Source: Oscillospiraceae bacterium
Lineage (GTDB): Bacteria; Bacillota; Clostridia; Oscillospirales; Oscillospiraceae
Length of the DNA: 41,504 nt
NCBI GenBank assembly: GCA_015068155.1
Contig: SVLC01000015.1
Coordinates: forward strand, 1 to 41,504
Reading direction: 5' to 3'
Part shown: positions 15,430 through 23,633 of the stretch, piece after piece
How the letters are laid out: each line of letters opens with the position of its first letter
Numbering within the stretch: the stretch's first letter is position 1
The notes under the pieces: generated by a model
Databases searched by the model: none
Told to the model about the DNA's origin: nothing
Seen by the model: only the letters and a program-made list of their open reading frames with translations
Position numbers and translations under genes: made by a program

Positions 15430-16644
15430 ATGGACAAGCTACAGGCAAATATGACCTATATCGACAGAAATTCCGACCTTGGTGTTTCTGTTTCTTCTGT
15501 GCTTTCCAACCCTGGTATTCGTGCCCTCAATATTCCCAATTACACCGTTTTTCCCGGCTTTTGTGATGTGCATGTGCATTTCCGTGAGCCGGGTTTTTCT
15601 TATAAAGAGACCATGGTTTCCGGCTCCCGGGCCTCTGCCCGGGGCGGCTACACCGCTGTTTGCACCATGCCAAACCTGAATCCGGTGCCGGATTCCGTGG
15701 AGAATCTGGCGCAGCAACTGCGGCTGATCGAAGACGGTGCCTGTATCCATGTGTACCCTTACGGCGCCATTACCGTAGGTGAAAAAGGCGAAGAATTGGC
15801 CGATTTGGAGGGCATGGCTCCCAATGTGATCGCCTTCTCCGATGACGGCCGGGGCGTGCAAAAGGATGATATGATGCGCGCAGCCATGAAAAAGGCCAAG
15901 GAATTAGGCAAAATGATCGTAGCCCACTGCGAGGTCAACGAGCTTCTGCGAGGTGGCTATATCCACGATGGTGAATATTCCGCAGCCCACGGCCACCGGG
16001 GCATCTGCTCGGAAAGCGAATGGGCGCAGATCCAGCGGGATCTGGAATTGGTGGAAGAGATCGGCTGCAGCTACCATGTGTGCCACATCTCCACAAAGGA
16101 AAGTGTGGATATCATCCGCAAAGCCAAGGCCCGGGGCGTGAATGTCACCTGCGAGACCGGCCCCCATTACCTGGTGATGGACGACAGCTTCCTGCAGGAA
16201 GATGGCCGTTTTAAAATGAATCCCCCTCTGCGGAGCCGGGAGGACCGGGACGCGTTGATCGCAGGCATTCAGGACGGCACCATCGATATGATCGCCACCG
16301 ACCACGCTCCCCACTCCGCAGAGGAAAAAGCAAAGGGCCTGGAAAAGAGCGCCTTCGGCGTGGTAGGCATCGAGACTGCCTTCCCCATCTGCTACACCTA
16401 TCTGGTAAAAACCGGCATCATCACCATGGAACGGCTTTTGCAGCTTTTGGTAACCAATCCCCGGCAGCGTTTTGGTCTGCCGCTGGGCAAGGATTTCAGC
16501 CTTTGGGATCTGGATGCAGCGTATATCATCGACCCCCAGGATTTTCTTTCCATGGGCAAAGCAACGCCTTTCCAGGGTTGGAAAGTGCAGGGCAAATGCA
16601 TGCTGACTGTGTGCGACGGTAAAATCGTTTACCGGGCAGAATAA
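15430..16644 (+). CDS. pyrC: Dihydroorotase
   Basis: 404 residues; cyclises N-carbamoyl-L-aspartate to dihydroorotate (third step of UMP synthesis), cytoplasmic zinc amidohydrolase. Metal ligands are visible in DVHVHFREPG (HxH), AHCEVN, CHISTKES and TDHAPHS (catalytic Asp). The N-terminal about 35 residues, before the barrel, replace the usual small beta domain and are short. The ATG follows AAGGAG. It is the first gene of the operon and carB follows after 30 bp. Confidence 0.95.
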   Translation: MDKLQANMTYIDRNSDLGVSVSSVLSNPGIRALNIPNYTVFPGFCDVHVHFREPGFSYKETMVSGSRASARGGYTAVCTMPNLNPVPDSVENLAQQLRLIEDGACIHVYPYGAITVGEKGEELADLEGMAPNVIAFSDDGRGVQKDDMMRAAMKKAKELGKMIVAHCEVNELLRGGYIHDGEYSAAHGHRGICSESEWAQIQRDLELVEEIGCSYHVCHISTKESVDIIRKAKARGVNVTCETGPHYLVMDDSFLQEDGRFKMNPPLRSREDRDALIAGIQDGTIDMIATDHAPHSAEEKAKGLEKSAFGVVGIETAFPICYTYLVKTGIITMERLLQLLVTNPRQRFGLPLGKDFSLWDLDAAYIIDPQDFLSMGKATPFQGWKVQGKCMLTVCDGKIVYRAE

Positions 16645-16674
16645 ATAAATTATACTTTCGGAGGTTTTATATAT

Positions 16675-19600
16675 ATGGCAAAGAGAACTGACATTAAGAA
16701 GATTTTGATCATCGGCTCCGGCCCCATCGTCATTGGCCAGGCCGCCGAATTCGACTACGCCGGCACCCAGGCCTGCCTGGCTTTGAAAGAAGAAGGCTAC
16801 GAGGTGGTACTGTGCAACTCCAACCCCGCCACCATCATGACCGATACCGTCATCGCCGACAAGGTGTACATGGAACCGCTGACTCTGGAATATATCGCCA
16901 AGATCATTCGCTATGAGCGTCCCGACGCCATCGTTCCCGGCATCGGCGGACAGACCGGTCTGAACCTGGCCATGCAGTTGGAGAAGAAAGGCATTTTGAA
17001 GGAATGCCGCGTCAAGCTGCTGGGCACTTCCTCCGCCTCCATTGAGCGCGCCGAAGACCGGGAGCTGTTTAAGGAAATGTGCCAATCCATCGGCGAGCCC
17101 GTCATCCCCTCTGAGATCACCTACTCCATCGAGGAAGCCAAGGAAGCTGCCCGCCGTATCGGCTATCCCGTGGTGCTGCGCCCCGCCTTTACCCTGGGCG
17201 GCACCGGCGGCGGTTTCGCATACTCCGAAGAAGAGCTGATCGACGTGGGTCTGAATGCCTTTAAGCTGTCACCTGTCCATCAGGTGCTGATCGAGAAATC
17301 TGTCAAGGGTTATAAAGAGATCGAGTTCGAAGTCATGCGCGACAGCAACGACCATGCTATCACCATCTGCGGCATGGAAAACATCGATCCTGTAGGCGTC
17401 CACACCGGCGACAGTTTGGTGGTGGCTCCCATCATGACCCTTTCCGACCATGATAAGAAAATGCTCAACGATTCCGCCATCAAGATCATCCGGGAGCTGA
17501 AGATCGAAGGCGGCTGCAATGTGCAGTTTGCGCTGCATCCCACCACCTCCGAATACTACCTCATCGAGGTCAACCCCAGAGTTTCCCGTTCCTCTGCCCT
17601 GGCCTCCAAGGCTTCCGGCTACCCCATCGCCCGTGTCACCGCCAAGATCGCCGTGGGCATGGCCCTGGAAGACATTAAGATCGCCAATACCAACGCAGCT
17701 TTCGAGCCGGATCTGGATTATGTCATCGCTAAGCTGCCCCGTTTCCCCTTTGACAAGTTCGCCTCCGCCACCAACCAGCTGGGCACCCAGATGAAGGCCA
17801 CCGGCGAAGTCATGGGCATCGGTTCCAATCTGGAAGAATGCCTTTTGAAGTCCGTCCGTTCCCTGGAGATTGGCGCCTGCCATTTCCACCTGGCCAAGTT
17901 CGATGGCAAGACCACTGAGGAGCTTTACGAATATATCCACGAATTCCGGGATGACAACATTTTCGCCATTGCCGAGCTGATGCGCCGGGGCGAAACCGTG
18001 GAAAAGCTCCACGATATCACCAAGATCACCGCTTATTTCCTGGAGGCCGTCCGCAATATCGTGGAAATGGAGCGCAAGGTGGCCGCTTCCCGTGATATGG
18101 GTACCTTCAAAGCCGCCAAGACCATGGGCTTCAGCGATAAGTTCATCGCCAAGCTGTGGGGCTGCAAGGAGATCGAAGTTTATAACCTGCGTAAGGAAAA
18201 CAACATCTTCCCCGTGTTCAAGATGGTAGACACCTGCCATACCGGCGCCTATATCCCCTATTTCTACTCCTCCTACCAGGGCCAGAACGCCAGCGTTCTG
18301 ACCAACAAGAAGAAGATCGTGGTGCTGGGCGCAGGCCCCATCCGTATCGGCCAGGGCGTGGAGTTCGACTATTCCACCGTCCATGCGGTTATGACCATCA
18401 AGAATGCCGGTTACGAGGCCATTATCATCAATAACAACCCCGAAACCGTTTCCACCGACTACACCACCGCCGACAAGCTGTACTTCGAGCCTCTGACCAC
18501 CGAAGATGTGATGAACATCATCGAATTTGAGAAGCCCGACGGTGTCATCGCTTCCCTGGGCGGTCAGACCGCCATCAATTTGGCTCAGCCTCTGCATGAC
18601 CGGGGCGTCAAGATCATCGGCACCGACTGCGCCGCCATCGACAAGGCCGAAGACCGCAATGCTTTTGAAAATCTGCTGAACGAGCTGAACATCCCCCGGG
18701 CCAAGGGCCAGGCTGTGACCAAGATCGAAGACGGCATTGCTGCCGCCCGTGAGATCGGCTATCCTGTGCTGGTGCGTCCCTCCTTCGTGCTGGGCGGCCG
18801 GGCTATGCAGATCGTTGCCAACGAGGAGCAGCTGCGCCACTACCTGCGCACCGCCGTTGAGATCGACGAGGACAAGCCTGTTCTGGTTGACAAGTATATC
18901 GAAGGCCGCGAAGTGGAGATCGACGCCATCTGTGACGGCCGGGATGTGTTCGTCCCCGGCATCATGGAGCTGGTAGAGCGCACCGGTGTCCACTCCGGCG
19001 ACTCCATTTCCGTGTATCCCTCCTTCTCCATTTCCAACAAGGTCAAGGGCATCATTCTGCAGTATGCCAAGAAGCTGGGTCTGGGCATTGGCATCGTTGG
19101 TCTGTTCAATATCCAGTTCATTGTGGACAAGGATGACAATGTGTTCATCATCGAGGTCAACCCCCGTTCCTCCCGTACCGTTCCTTTCCTCTCCAAATCC
19201 ACCGGCTACTCCCTGGCGGATATCGCCACCGAGGTCATCCTGGGCAAGAGCCTGAAGGAGCAGGGCATCTTCGACATCTATCCAGATGAGAAGGACCGCT
19301 TCTATGTCAAGGCCCCCGTGTTCTCCTTCAATAAGATTCGCGGCCTGGATGCCTACCTGAGCCCCGAAATGAAGTCCACCGGCGAAGCCATCGGCTACGA
19401 CCGCAGCATGACCCGCGCGGTCTACAAAGCGCTGCAGGCTTCCGGTATGCATCTGCAGAACTACGGCACCGTGCTAGCCACCATCGCCGACAAGGACAAG
19501 GAAGAGGCTCTGCCTTTGATCCGCCGTTTCTACCAGCTGGGCTTCAACATCGAAGCCACCAGCGGCACCGCCAGGTTCCTGAAGGAAAACGGCATCCGCA

Positions 19601-19839
19601 CCCATATGCTGACCAAGATCAGCGACGGCAGCGAGGAGATACCCAATGCTCTGCGGCAGGGTCACATCGCTTATGTGATCAACACCCGCGATCCCGGCGC
19701 CAATGCCGCCGACGGCTTTGAGATCCGTAAGATCGCCACCGAGTACAATGTCACCATGTTCACCGCCCTGGATACCGTGAAGGTACTGCTGGACGTGCTG
19801 GAAGAGACCACGCTGACGATTTCTACGATTGACGCTTAA
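16675..19839 (+). CDS. carB: Carbamoyl-phosphate synthase large subunit
   Basis: 1054 residues, full length. Two homologous ATP-grasp halves are clear: the first opens IGSGPIVIGQAAEFDYAGTQ, and the second (from about 542) opens LGAGPIRIGQGVEFDYSTVH. A C-terminal MGS-like allosteric domain covers about the last 120 residues. It makes carbamoyl phosphate from bicarbonate, ammonia and 2 ATP. Ammonia normally comes from the glutaminase subunit CarA, whose gene is not in this window. The ribosome site is GGAGG. The stop codon is followed almost directly by a chain of hairpin repeats. Confidence 0.97.
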   Translation: MAKRTDIKKILIIGSGPIVIGQAAEFDYAGTQACLALKEEGYEVVLCNSNPATIMTDTVIADKVYMEPLTLEYIAKIIRYERPDAIVPGIGGQTGLNLAMQLEKKGILKECRVKLLGTSSASIERAEDRELFKEMCQSIGEPVIPSEITYSIEEAKEAARRIGYPVVLRPAFTLGGTGGGFAYSEEELIDVGLNAFKLSPVHQVLIEKSVKGYKEIEFEVMRDSNDHAITICGMENIDPVGVHTGDSLVVAPIMTLSDHDKKMLNDSAIKIIRELKIEGGCNVQFALHPTTSEYYLIEVNPRVSRSSALASKASGYPIARVTAKIAVGMALEDIKIANTNAAFEPDLDYVIAKLPRFPFDKFASATNQLGTQMKATGEVMGIGSNLEECLLKSVRSLEIGACHFHLAKFDGKTTEELYEYIHEFRDDNIFAIAELMRRGETVEKLHDITKITAYFLEAVRNIVEMERKVAASRDMGTFKAAKTMGFSDKFIAKLWGCKEIEVYNLRKENNIFPVFKMVDTCHTGAYIPYFYSSYQGQNASVLTNKKKIVVLGAGPIRIGQGVEFDYSTVHAVMTIKNAGYEAIIINNNPETVSTDYTTADKLYFEPLTTEDVMNIIEFEKPDGVIASLGGQTAINLAQPLHDRGVKIIGTDCAAIDKAEDRNAFENLLNELNIPRAKGQAVTKIEDGIAAAREIGYPVLVRPSFVLGGRAMQIVANEEQLRHYLRTAVEIDEDKPVLVDKYIEGREVEIDAICDGRDVFVPGIMELVERTGVHSGDSISVYPSFSISNKVKGIILQYAKKLGLGIGIVGLFNIQFIVDKDDNVFIIEVNPRSSRTVPFLSKSTGYSLADIATEVILGKSLKEQGIFDIYPDEKDRFYVKAPVFSFNKIRGLDAYLSPEMKSTGEAIGYDRSMTRAVYKALQASGMHLQNYGTVLATIADKDKEEALPLIRRFYQLGFNIEATSGTARFLKENGIRTHMLTKISDGSEEIPNALRQGHIAYVINTRDPGANAADGFEIRKIATEYNVTMFTALDTVKVLLDVLEETTLTISTIDA

Positions 19840-19841
19840 AA

Positions 19842-19986
19842 AGCTTCTCCTTGAGGAGAAGCTGTCACCATAGGTGACTGCTGTGGTGTAGGATGCGCAG
19901 CATCCGTTATCTGCTAAAACGCCCCTTCGGGGCTACACCTCATCCGTCAGCCCTTACGGGCTGCCACCTTCCCCTCAAGGGGAAGG
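19842..19986. repeat. Six-hairpin tandem palindrome element
   Basis: Six perfect hairpins follow one another: 10-bp arms at 19842-19863; GTCACC/GGTGAC at 19864-19878; GGATGC/GCATCC at 19891-19905; GCCCC/GGGGC at 19921-19933; CAGCCC/GGGCTG at 19948-19963; CCTTCCCC/GGGGAAGG at 19967-19986. No coding potential. It starts 3 nt after carB. This type of array is familiar in genomes of gut Clostridia. Confidence 0.75.
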
Positions 19987-20003
19987 CTTTGGGCTGCACC
20001 ACC

Positions 20004-20122
20004 CACAAAATCCTATGGATTTTGTGTCATCCCGAGTGACCGAATGGGAGCCGAGGGATCCGCGTTCCCCTTTTCATTTTGATTACGGATCCTTCGACTC
20101 GCTTCGCTCGCTCAGGATGACA
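20004..20122. repeat. MITE-like palindromic repeat
   Basis: A hairpin CACAAAATCC (20004-20013) with GGATTTTGTG (20017-20026) leads into an element bounded by TGTCATCC (20025-20032) and its complement GGATGACA (20115-20122), with internal inverted GGATCC-containing arms. A GTCATCC...GGATGAC element of this kind is widespread in gut Firmicutes. No transposase. The right end is 5 nt before the ribosome site of the next gene. With the preceding array it fills the gap after carB. Confidence 0.7.
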
Positions 20123-20137
20123 GGATTGGAGGTTCAA

Positions 20138-20470
20138 ATGAAAAGGTTGTCAATCCCCACGTGGTTACAAATCATTTATTGCATTTGCTGCATGATTGTT
20201 GTGCTCGTCATGAACTTGTACACGGTCTGCTATGATACGGCAATGGGCGACACCCTATTTATGATAGGTGGAATTATAAATTTTCTATGCGCACTGAGCC
20301 CCATCGGCATTGTCAGTGGTGTTTGGAATCTCTTCAGGTATACTTCCCAAAAGAAGTGTGGCGAAGTAAATCGAAAACTGTTGGCTTGGGTAATCGTTGG
20401 ACCTATCCTAACAACGCTCCTGTGGGTTTCTTCGATATGTGCCTTCGTTTATTATAGTGGTGGCGTTTAA
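20138..20470 (+). CDS. Small membrane protein, unknown
   Basis: 110 residues with three hydrophobic helices (about 8-32, 36-62 and 82-105). An in-frame extension upstream to 20015 reads through the MITE-like repeat and is not credible; GGAGG (20128-20132) sits 5 nt before the ATG at 20138. AT-richer than carB and pyrK. It lies inside the pyr operon but shows no link to pyrimidine metabolism. No family recognised. Confidence 0.7.
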   Translation: MKRLSIPTWLQIIYCICCMIVVLVMNLYTVCYDTAMGDTLFMIGGIINFLCALSPIGIVSGVWNLFRYTSQKKCGEVNRKLLAWVIVGPILTTLLWVSSICAFVYYSGGV

Positions 20471-20480
20471 ACAAAGCATT

Positions 20481-20545
20481 TACGGGCGATTCGTGAATCG
20501 TCCCTACGAAAAGCGGCGGGGGGTCGCTCCCGCCGCTGCGCAGGA
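20481..20545. repeat. GTAGGG-type palindromic repeat
   Basis: GGGCGATTC/GAATCGTCC (20484-20503) is followed by CCCTACG, then AGCGGCGGG (20512-20520) pairs with CCCGCCGCT (20529-20537). The first hairpin has nearly the same sequence as one in the 5069-5120 copy. Confidence 0.65.
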
Positions 20546-20568
20546 TTGTACTTACGACGGAGGGCAAT

Positions 20569-21162
20569 ATGAGAATCTGCAAACTGCTGGACACACTACA
20601 AAGTGAATATCAACAGAATACCACTTTCCGAAAAAATGGTACACTTTTATTGAGCCCCGGCAGAATACCTAAGGCCAAACATCTTCTTTTCCCGGGTCTG
20701 CCCTATGAGACGATCGATGAACTTTTGGTTTCCGAATATAAGTATCCATTCCCGAAACAATACAGAGAATTGCTGCATCATTATAATGGGGCCAATCTGT
20801 TTATGTTCCGAATTCAAAAAGGCAAATTGGAATTTGCAAGCACTAATCTAATCATATTCGGTCTACCCCGCACAAAACCATTTGGACGGCCCGCTGACAT
20901 GGAAGAACCTTACGATGTTAGAATTGAGGACCTGGGACGGCACAAGGACATACCGGACACATGGCTCAAATGCGGCTGTTATAAATCCGCCTTTGTATTT
21001 GGTGATCCTGCCGATCTATTTATCGATACCCAAACAGAACAGGTTTTTGCCTGCATGAGAAATGACAGCAAAGTTCTGGAACAGTGGAAAACATTGGACG
21101 CTTGCTTAAGTAATATTTTTGAGTGCGTATCTCAATACGAAGAAGTGCTCATTGTACAATGA
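20569..21162 (+). CDS. SMI1/KNR4 (SUKH) family protein
   Basis: 197 residues. The central KYPFPKQYRELLHHYNGANLFMF (about 56-79) is the SUKH signature: a Pro-aromatic helix followed by NGA. A later GDPADLFIDTQTEQVFA strand pattern fits the same fold. SUKH proteins often act as immunity proteins against contact-dependent or polymorphic toxins, but many are orphan. No toxin gene is adjacent. The ATG follows GGAGGG. It is flanked by palindromic repeats on both sides and AT-richer than the pyr genes, consistent with acquisition. Family call moderate; function inferred. Confidence 0.7.
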   Translation: MRICKLLDTLQSEYQQNTTFRKNGTLLLSPGRIPKAKHLLFPGLPYETIDELLVSEYKYPFPKQYRELLHHYNGANLFMFRIQKGKLEFASTNLIIFGLPRTKPFGRPADMEEPYDVRIEDLGRHKDIPDTWLKCGCYKSAFVFGDPADLFIDTQTEQVFACMRNDSKVLEQWKTLDACLSNIFECVSQYEEVLIVQ

Positions 21163-21171
21163 CACTTCCGC

Positions 21172-21196
21172 GGCGGGAGCAAGCCCGCGCCCTACA
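21172..21196. repeat. GTAGGG-type palindromic repeat, degenerate
   Basis: GCGGG (21173-21177) pairs with CCCGC (21184-21188) and the element ends in CCCTACA (21190-21196), between the SUKH gene and pyrK. Confidence 0.5.
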
Positions 21197-21223
21197 TAAA
21201 ATCCCCCAAGAAGGAGGAAAACA

Positions 21224-21955
21224 ATGAAACAAAGCATTTTCACCATCGTACGCAACAAAGCGCTCACCGATGTGGTATACAAGATGGTGCTGGAGGGCGA
21301 TACCTCCGCCATCACAAACTGCGGTCAGTTCGTAGACCTGCGGCTGCCCGAAAAGTATCTGCGCCGGCCTATTTCCGTCTGCGACTATGACGAAAAAACC
21401 CTGACCCTTATTTATAAGGTTGTGGGCAGCGGTACAGAGATTATGTCAACCTTAGAGGTCGGCGCCAAGCTGGATGTGCTGACAGGCCTGGGCAACGGCT
21501 ATGACACTTCCCTCTCCGGCGACCGCCCGCTACTGGTGGGTGGCGGCGTTGGCGTGCCCCCCATGTATAACCTGTGCAAGAAGCTGATCCAGCAAGGCAA
21601 ACACCCGCAAGTGGTGCTGGGCTTCAATGTGGCAAGCGAGATCTTCCTGGCGGAAGAATTTAAGGCGCTGGGCGCTGAGGTGCATATCGCCACCGCCGAC
21701 GGCAGTGTGGGCACCCAGGGTTTTGTCACCGATGTGATCAAAAACCTGGAGTATACCTATTTCTACTCCTGTGGCCCCATGCCCATGTTCAAGGCCATGG
21801 AGAATGTAATGGCCACCTCCGGTCAGTACTCCTTTGAGGAACGGATGGGCTGCGGCTTCGGCGCCTGCATGGGCTGCACCATTCAGACAAAGAGCGGCTA
21901 TAAGAGAGTCTGCAAGGACGGTCCCGTATTTTTCCGTGAGGAGGTATTCGGATGA
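21224..21955 (+). CDS. pyrK: Dihydroorotate dehydrogenase electron transfer subunit
   Basis: 243 residues. An FAD-binding N-terminal barrel (RRPISVCDYD motif) leads to the NAD-binding GGGVGVPPMYNL. The C-terminal [2Fe-2S] cluster uses Cys in ERMGCGFGACMGC and a later cysteine in KRVCKDGPVF. It passes electrons from PyrD FMN to NAD+. AAGGAGGAAAA precedes the ATG. Its stop overlaps pyrD by 4 bp, matching a PyrD/PyrK heterotetramer of the type 1B enzyme. Confidence 0.95.
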   Translation: MKQSIFTIVRNKALTDVVYKMVLEGDTSAITNCGQFVDLRLPEKYLRRPISVCDYDEKTLTLIYKVVGSGTEIMSTLEVGAKLDVLTGLGNGYDTSLSGDRPLLVGGGVGVPPMYNLCKKLIQQGKHPQVVLGFNVASEIFLAEEFKALGAEVHIATADGSVGTQGFVTDVIKNLEYTYFYSCGPMPMFKAMENVMATSGQYSFEERMGCGFGACMGCTIQTKSGYKRVCKDGPVFFREEVFG

Positions 21956-22860
21956 GCATGAAAGTAAACTTATGCGGCATCGAGATGGATAATCCCATCA
22001 TCCCTGCCTCCGGCACCTTCGGCTTCGGCAAGGAGTTTGCCGAGCTGTATGACATCAATATTTTGGGCACCTTCTCCTTCAAGGGCACCACTTTGGACGC
22101 CCGCTTCGGCAACCCCACCCCCAGAATCGCCGAATTCGACGGTGGTATGCTGAATGCTGTGGGTCTGCAGAATCCCGGTGTGGATCATGTCATCGCCCAC
22201 GAGTTGCCCGAAATGAAGAAGTTCTTCCATAAGCCCGTTATGGCCAATGTTTCCGGCTTCTCCATCGAACAGTATGTAAAGACCTGTGAGCGCTTGGACA
22301 AGGAAGATCAGGTAGGCTGGCTGGAAGTAAATATTTCCTGCCCCAATGTCCACGGCGGAGGCATGAGCTTCGGCACCGACCCCGCCATGGCCAAGGAAGT
22401 GACCCAGGCGGTGAAGGCCGTCACCACCAAGCCCGTCATCGTCAAGCTCAGCCCCAATGTCACCGATATTTGCGCCATCGCCAAGGCCTGCGAAGAAGGC
22501 GGCGCCGATGCTGTGAGCCTCATTAACACGGTGCTGGGTATGCGGATCGATCTGAACAAGAAAAAGCCCATCATCGCCAACAAGACCGGCGGCATGAGTG
22601 GCCCTGCCCTGCTGCCTTTGGCTGTCAGAATGGTGTATCAGGTATATGAAGCTGTCAATATTCCCATCGTGGGCATGGGCGGCGTCAGCAAGGCCGAAGA
22701 TGTGATCGAGCTGATGCTGGCCGGCGCCACCGCTGTGGAAGTAGGCGCTGCCAACCTGGTGGATCCCTTTGCCTGCAAGCGGATCATCGAGGATCTGCCC
22801 GGCGTGATGCAAAAGTATAGAATTGAAAACTTAACAGATATTATTGGAGGTGCCCACTAA
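21952..22860 (+). CDS. pyrD: Dihydroorotate dehydrogenase, class 1B catalytic subunit
   Basis: 302 residues; oxidises dihydroorotate to orotate with FMN in the cytoplasm. The catalytic cysteine lies in [11 protein letters not shown], and [18 protein letters not shown] and [19 protein letters not shown] are the FMN-phosphate region. The NISCPN cysteine and the adjacent pyrK place it in class 1B (NAD-linked). GAGGAGG precedes the ATG within pyrK. Its stop shares a base with the pyrF start. Confidence 0.96.
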   Translation: MSMKVNLCGIEMDNPIIPASGTFGFGKEFAELYDINILGTFSFKGTTLDARFGNPTPRIAEFDGGMLNAVGLQNPGVDHVIAHELPEMKKFFHKPVMANVSGFSIEQYVKTCERLDKEDQVGWLEVNISCPNVHGGGMSFGTDPAMAKEVTQAVKAVTTKPVIVKLSPNVTDICAIAKACEEGGADAVSLINTVLGMRIDLNKKKPIIANKTGGMSGPALLPLAVRMVYQVYEAVNIPIVGMGGVSKAEDVIELMLAGATAVEVGAANLVDPFACKRIIEDLPGVMQKYRIENLTDIIGGAH

Positions 22861-23564
22861 TGGGAAAAGACGTAATCGTAGCCTGTGACTTTGCTTCTGC
22901 CGAAGCAACCTTTGCATTCCTGGATAAGTTTAATGGTTGCAGCCGCAAGCCCTTCGTGAAGATCGGCATGGAGCTGTACTACGCGGAAGGTCCCGCCATT
23001 GTGCGTGAGATCAAGGCCCGGGGCCACAAGATCTTCCTGGATCTGAAGCTGCATGATATCCCCAACACCGTCAAAAAGGCCATGGCCGTTCTCAGCCGCC
23101 TGGATGTGGACATCACCAACCTCCACGCTGCCGGCACCAAAAACATGATGAAGGCCGCCCTGGAGGGTTTGACCCGTCCCGACGGCAGCCGTCCTCTGCT
23201 GATCGCCGTGACCCAGCTGACCTCCACTGACCAGGAGAGTATGGAGAACGATCTGATGATCCACGCGCCCATCGACGAGGTAGTCATGCACTACGCCCAG
23301 TGCGCTTCCGAATCCGGTCTGGACGGCATCGTCTGCTCTCCCCTGGAAGCCGGCAAGGTCCATGATAAGTGCGGCAAGAACTTCCTGACCATCACCCCCG
23401 GCGTCCGCTTTGCTGACGGCGATGTGGGCGACCAGAAGCGGGTCATGACCCCCGCCGCCGCTAAGGAAATCGGTTCCGACTACATTGTGGTGGGCCGTCC
23501 CATTACCGCCGCCGCCGATCCTGTGGCTGCTTACGAGCGTTGCGTGGCTGAATTCTGTGACTAA
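22860..23564 (+). CDS. pyrF: Orotidine 5'-phosphate decarboxylase
   Basis: 234 residues; last step to UMP. The catalytic segment [14 protein letters not shown] carries the Asp-Lys-His-Asp charge network, and [16 protein letters not shown] is the phosphate-binding end. The start overlaps pyrD in a TAATG junction, with GGAGG upstream. It closes the compact pyrK-pyrD-pyrF block. Confidence 0.96.
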   Translation: MGKDVIVACDFASAEATFAFLDKFNGCSRKPFVKIGMELYYAEGPAIVREIKARGHKIFLDLKLHDIPNTVKKAMAVLSRLDVDITNLHAAGTKNMMKAALEGLTRPDGSRPLLIAVTQLTSTDQESMENDLMIHAPIDEVVMHYAQCASESGLDGIVCSPLEAGKVHDKCGKNFLTITPGVRFADGDVGDQKRVMTPAAAKEIGSDYIVVGRPITAAADPVAAYERCVAEFCD

Positions 23565-23633
23565 ACACAAATGGGTTTGTAAGGGCCGTCCAGCGGGCCG
23601 ATCTTTATAGACCGCAGAAAGGATTGAACAACT

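Noticed and set aside
17269..19452. A long open frame on the minus strand opposite carB
   Set aside because: It mirrors carB codon bias, lacks a ribosome site and family motifs, and gives low-complexity Gly/His/Leu/Asp-rich protein.
20015..20137. N-terminal extension of the small membrane protein
   Set aside because: It is translated MITE-like repeat; the ribosome site supports the start at 20138.
23575..23610. Possible GTAGGG-type repeat between pyrF and the Na/Pi gene
   Set aside because: TGTAAGGG is followed by GGGCC...GGGCC, which do not form a convincing stem.
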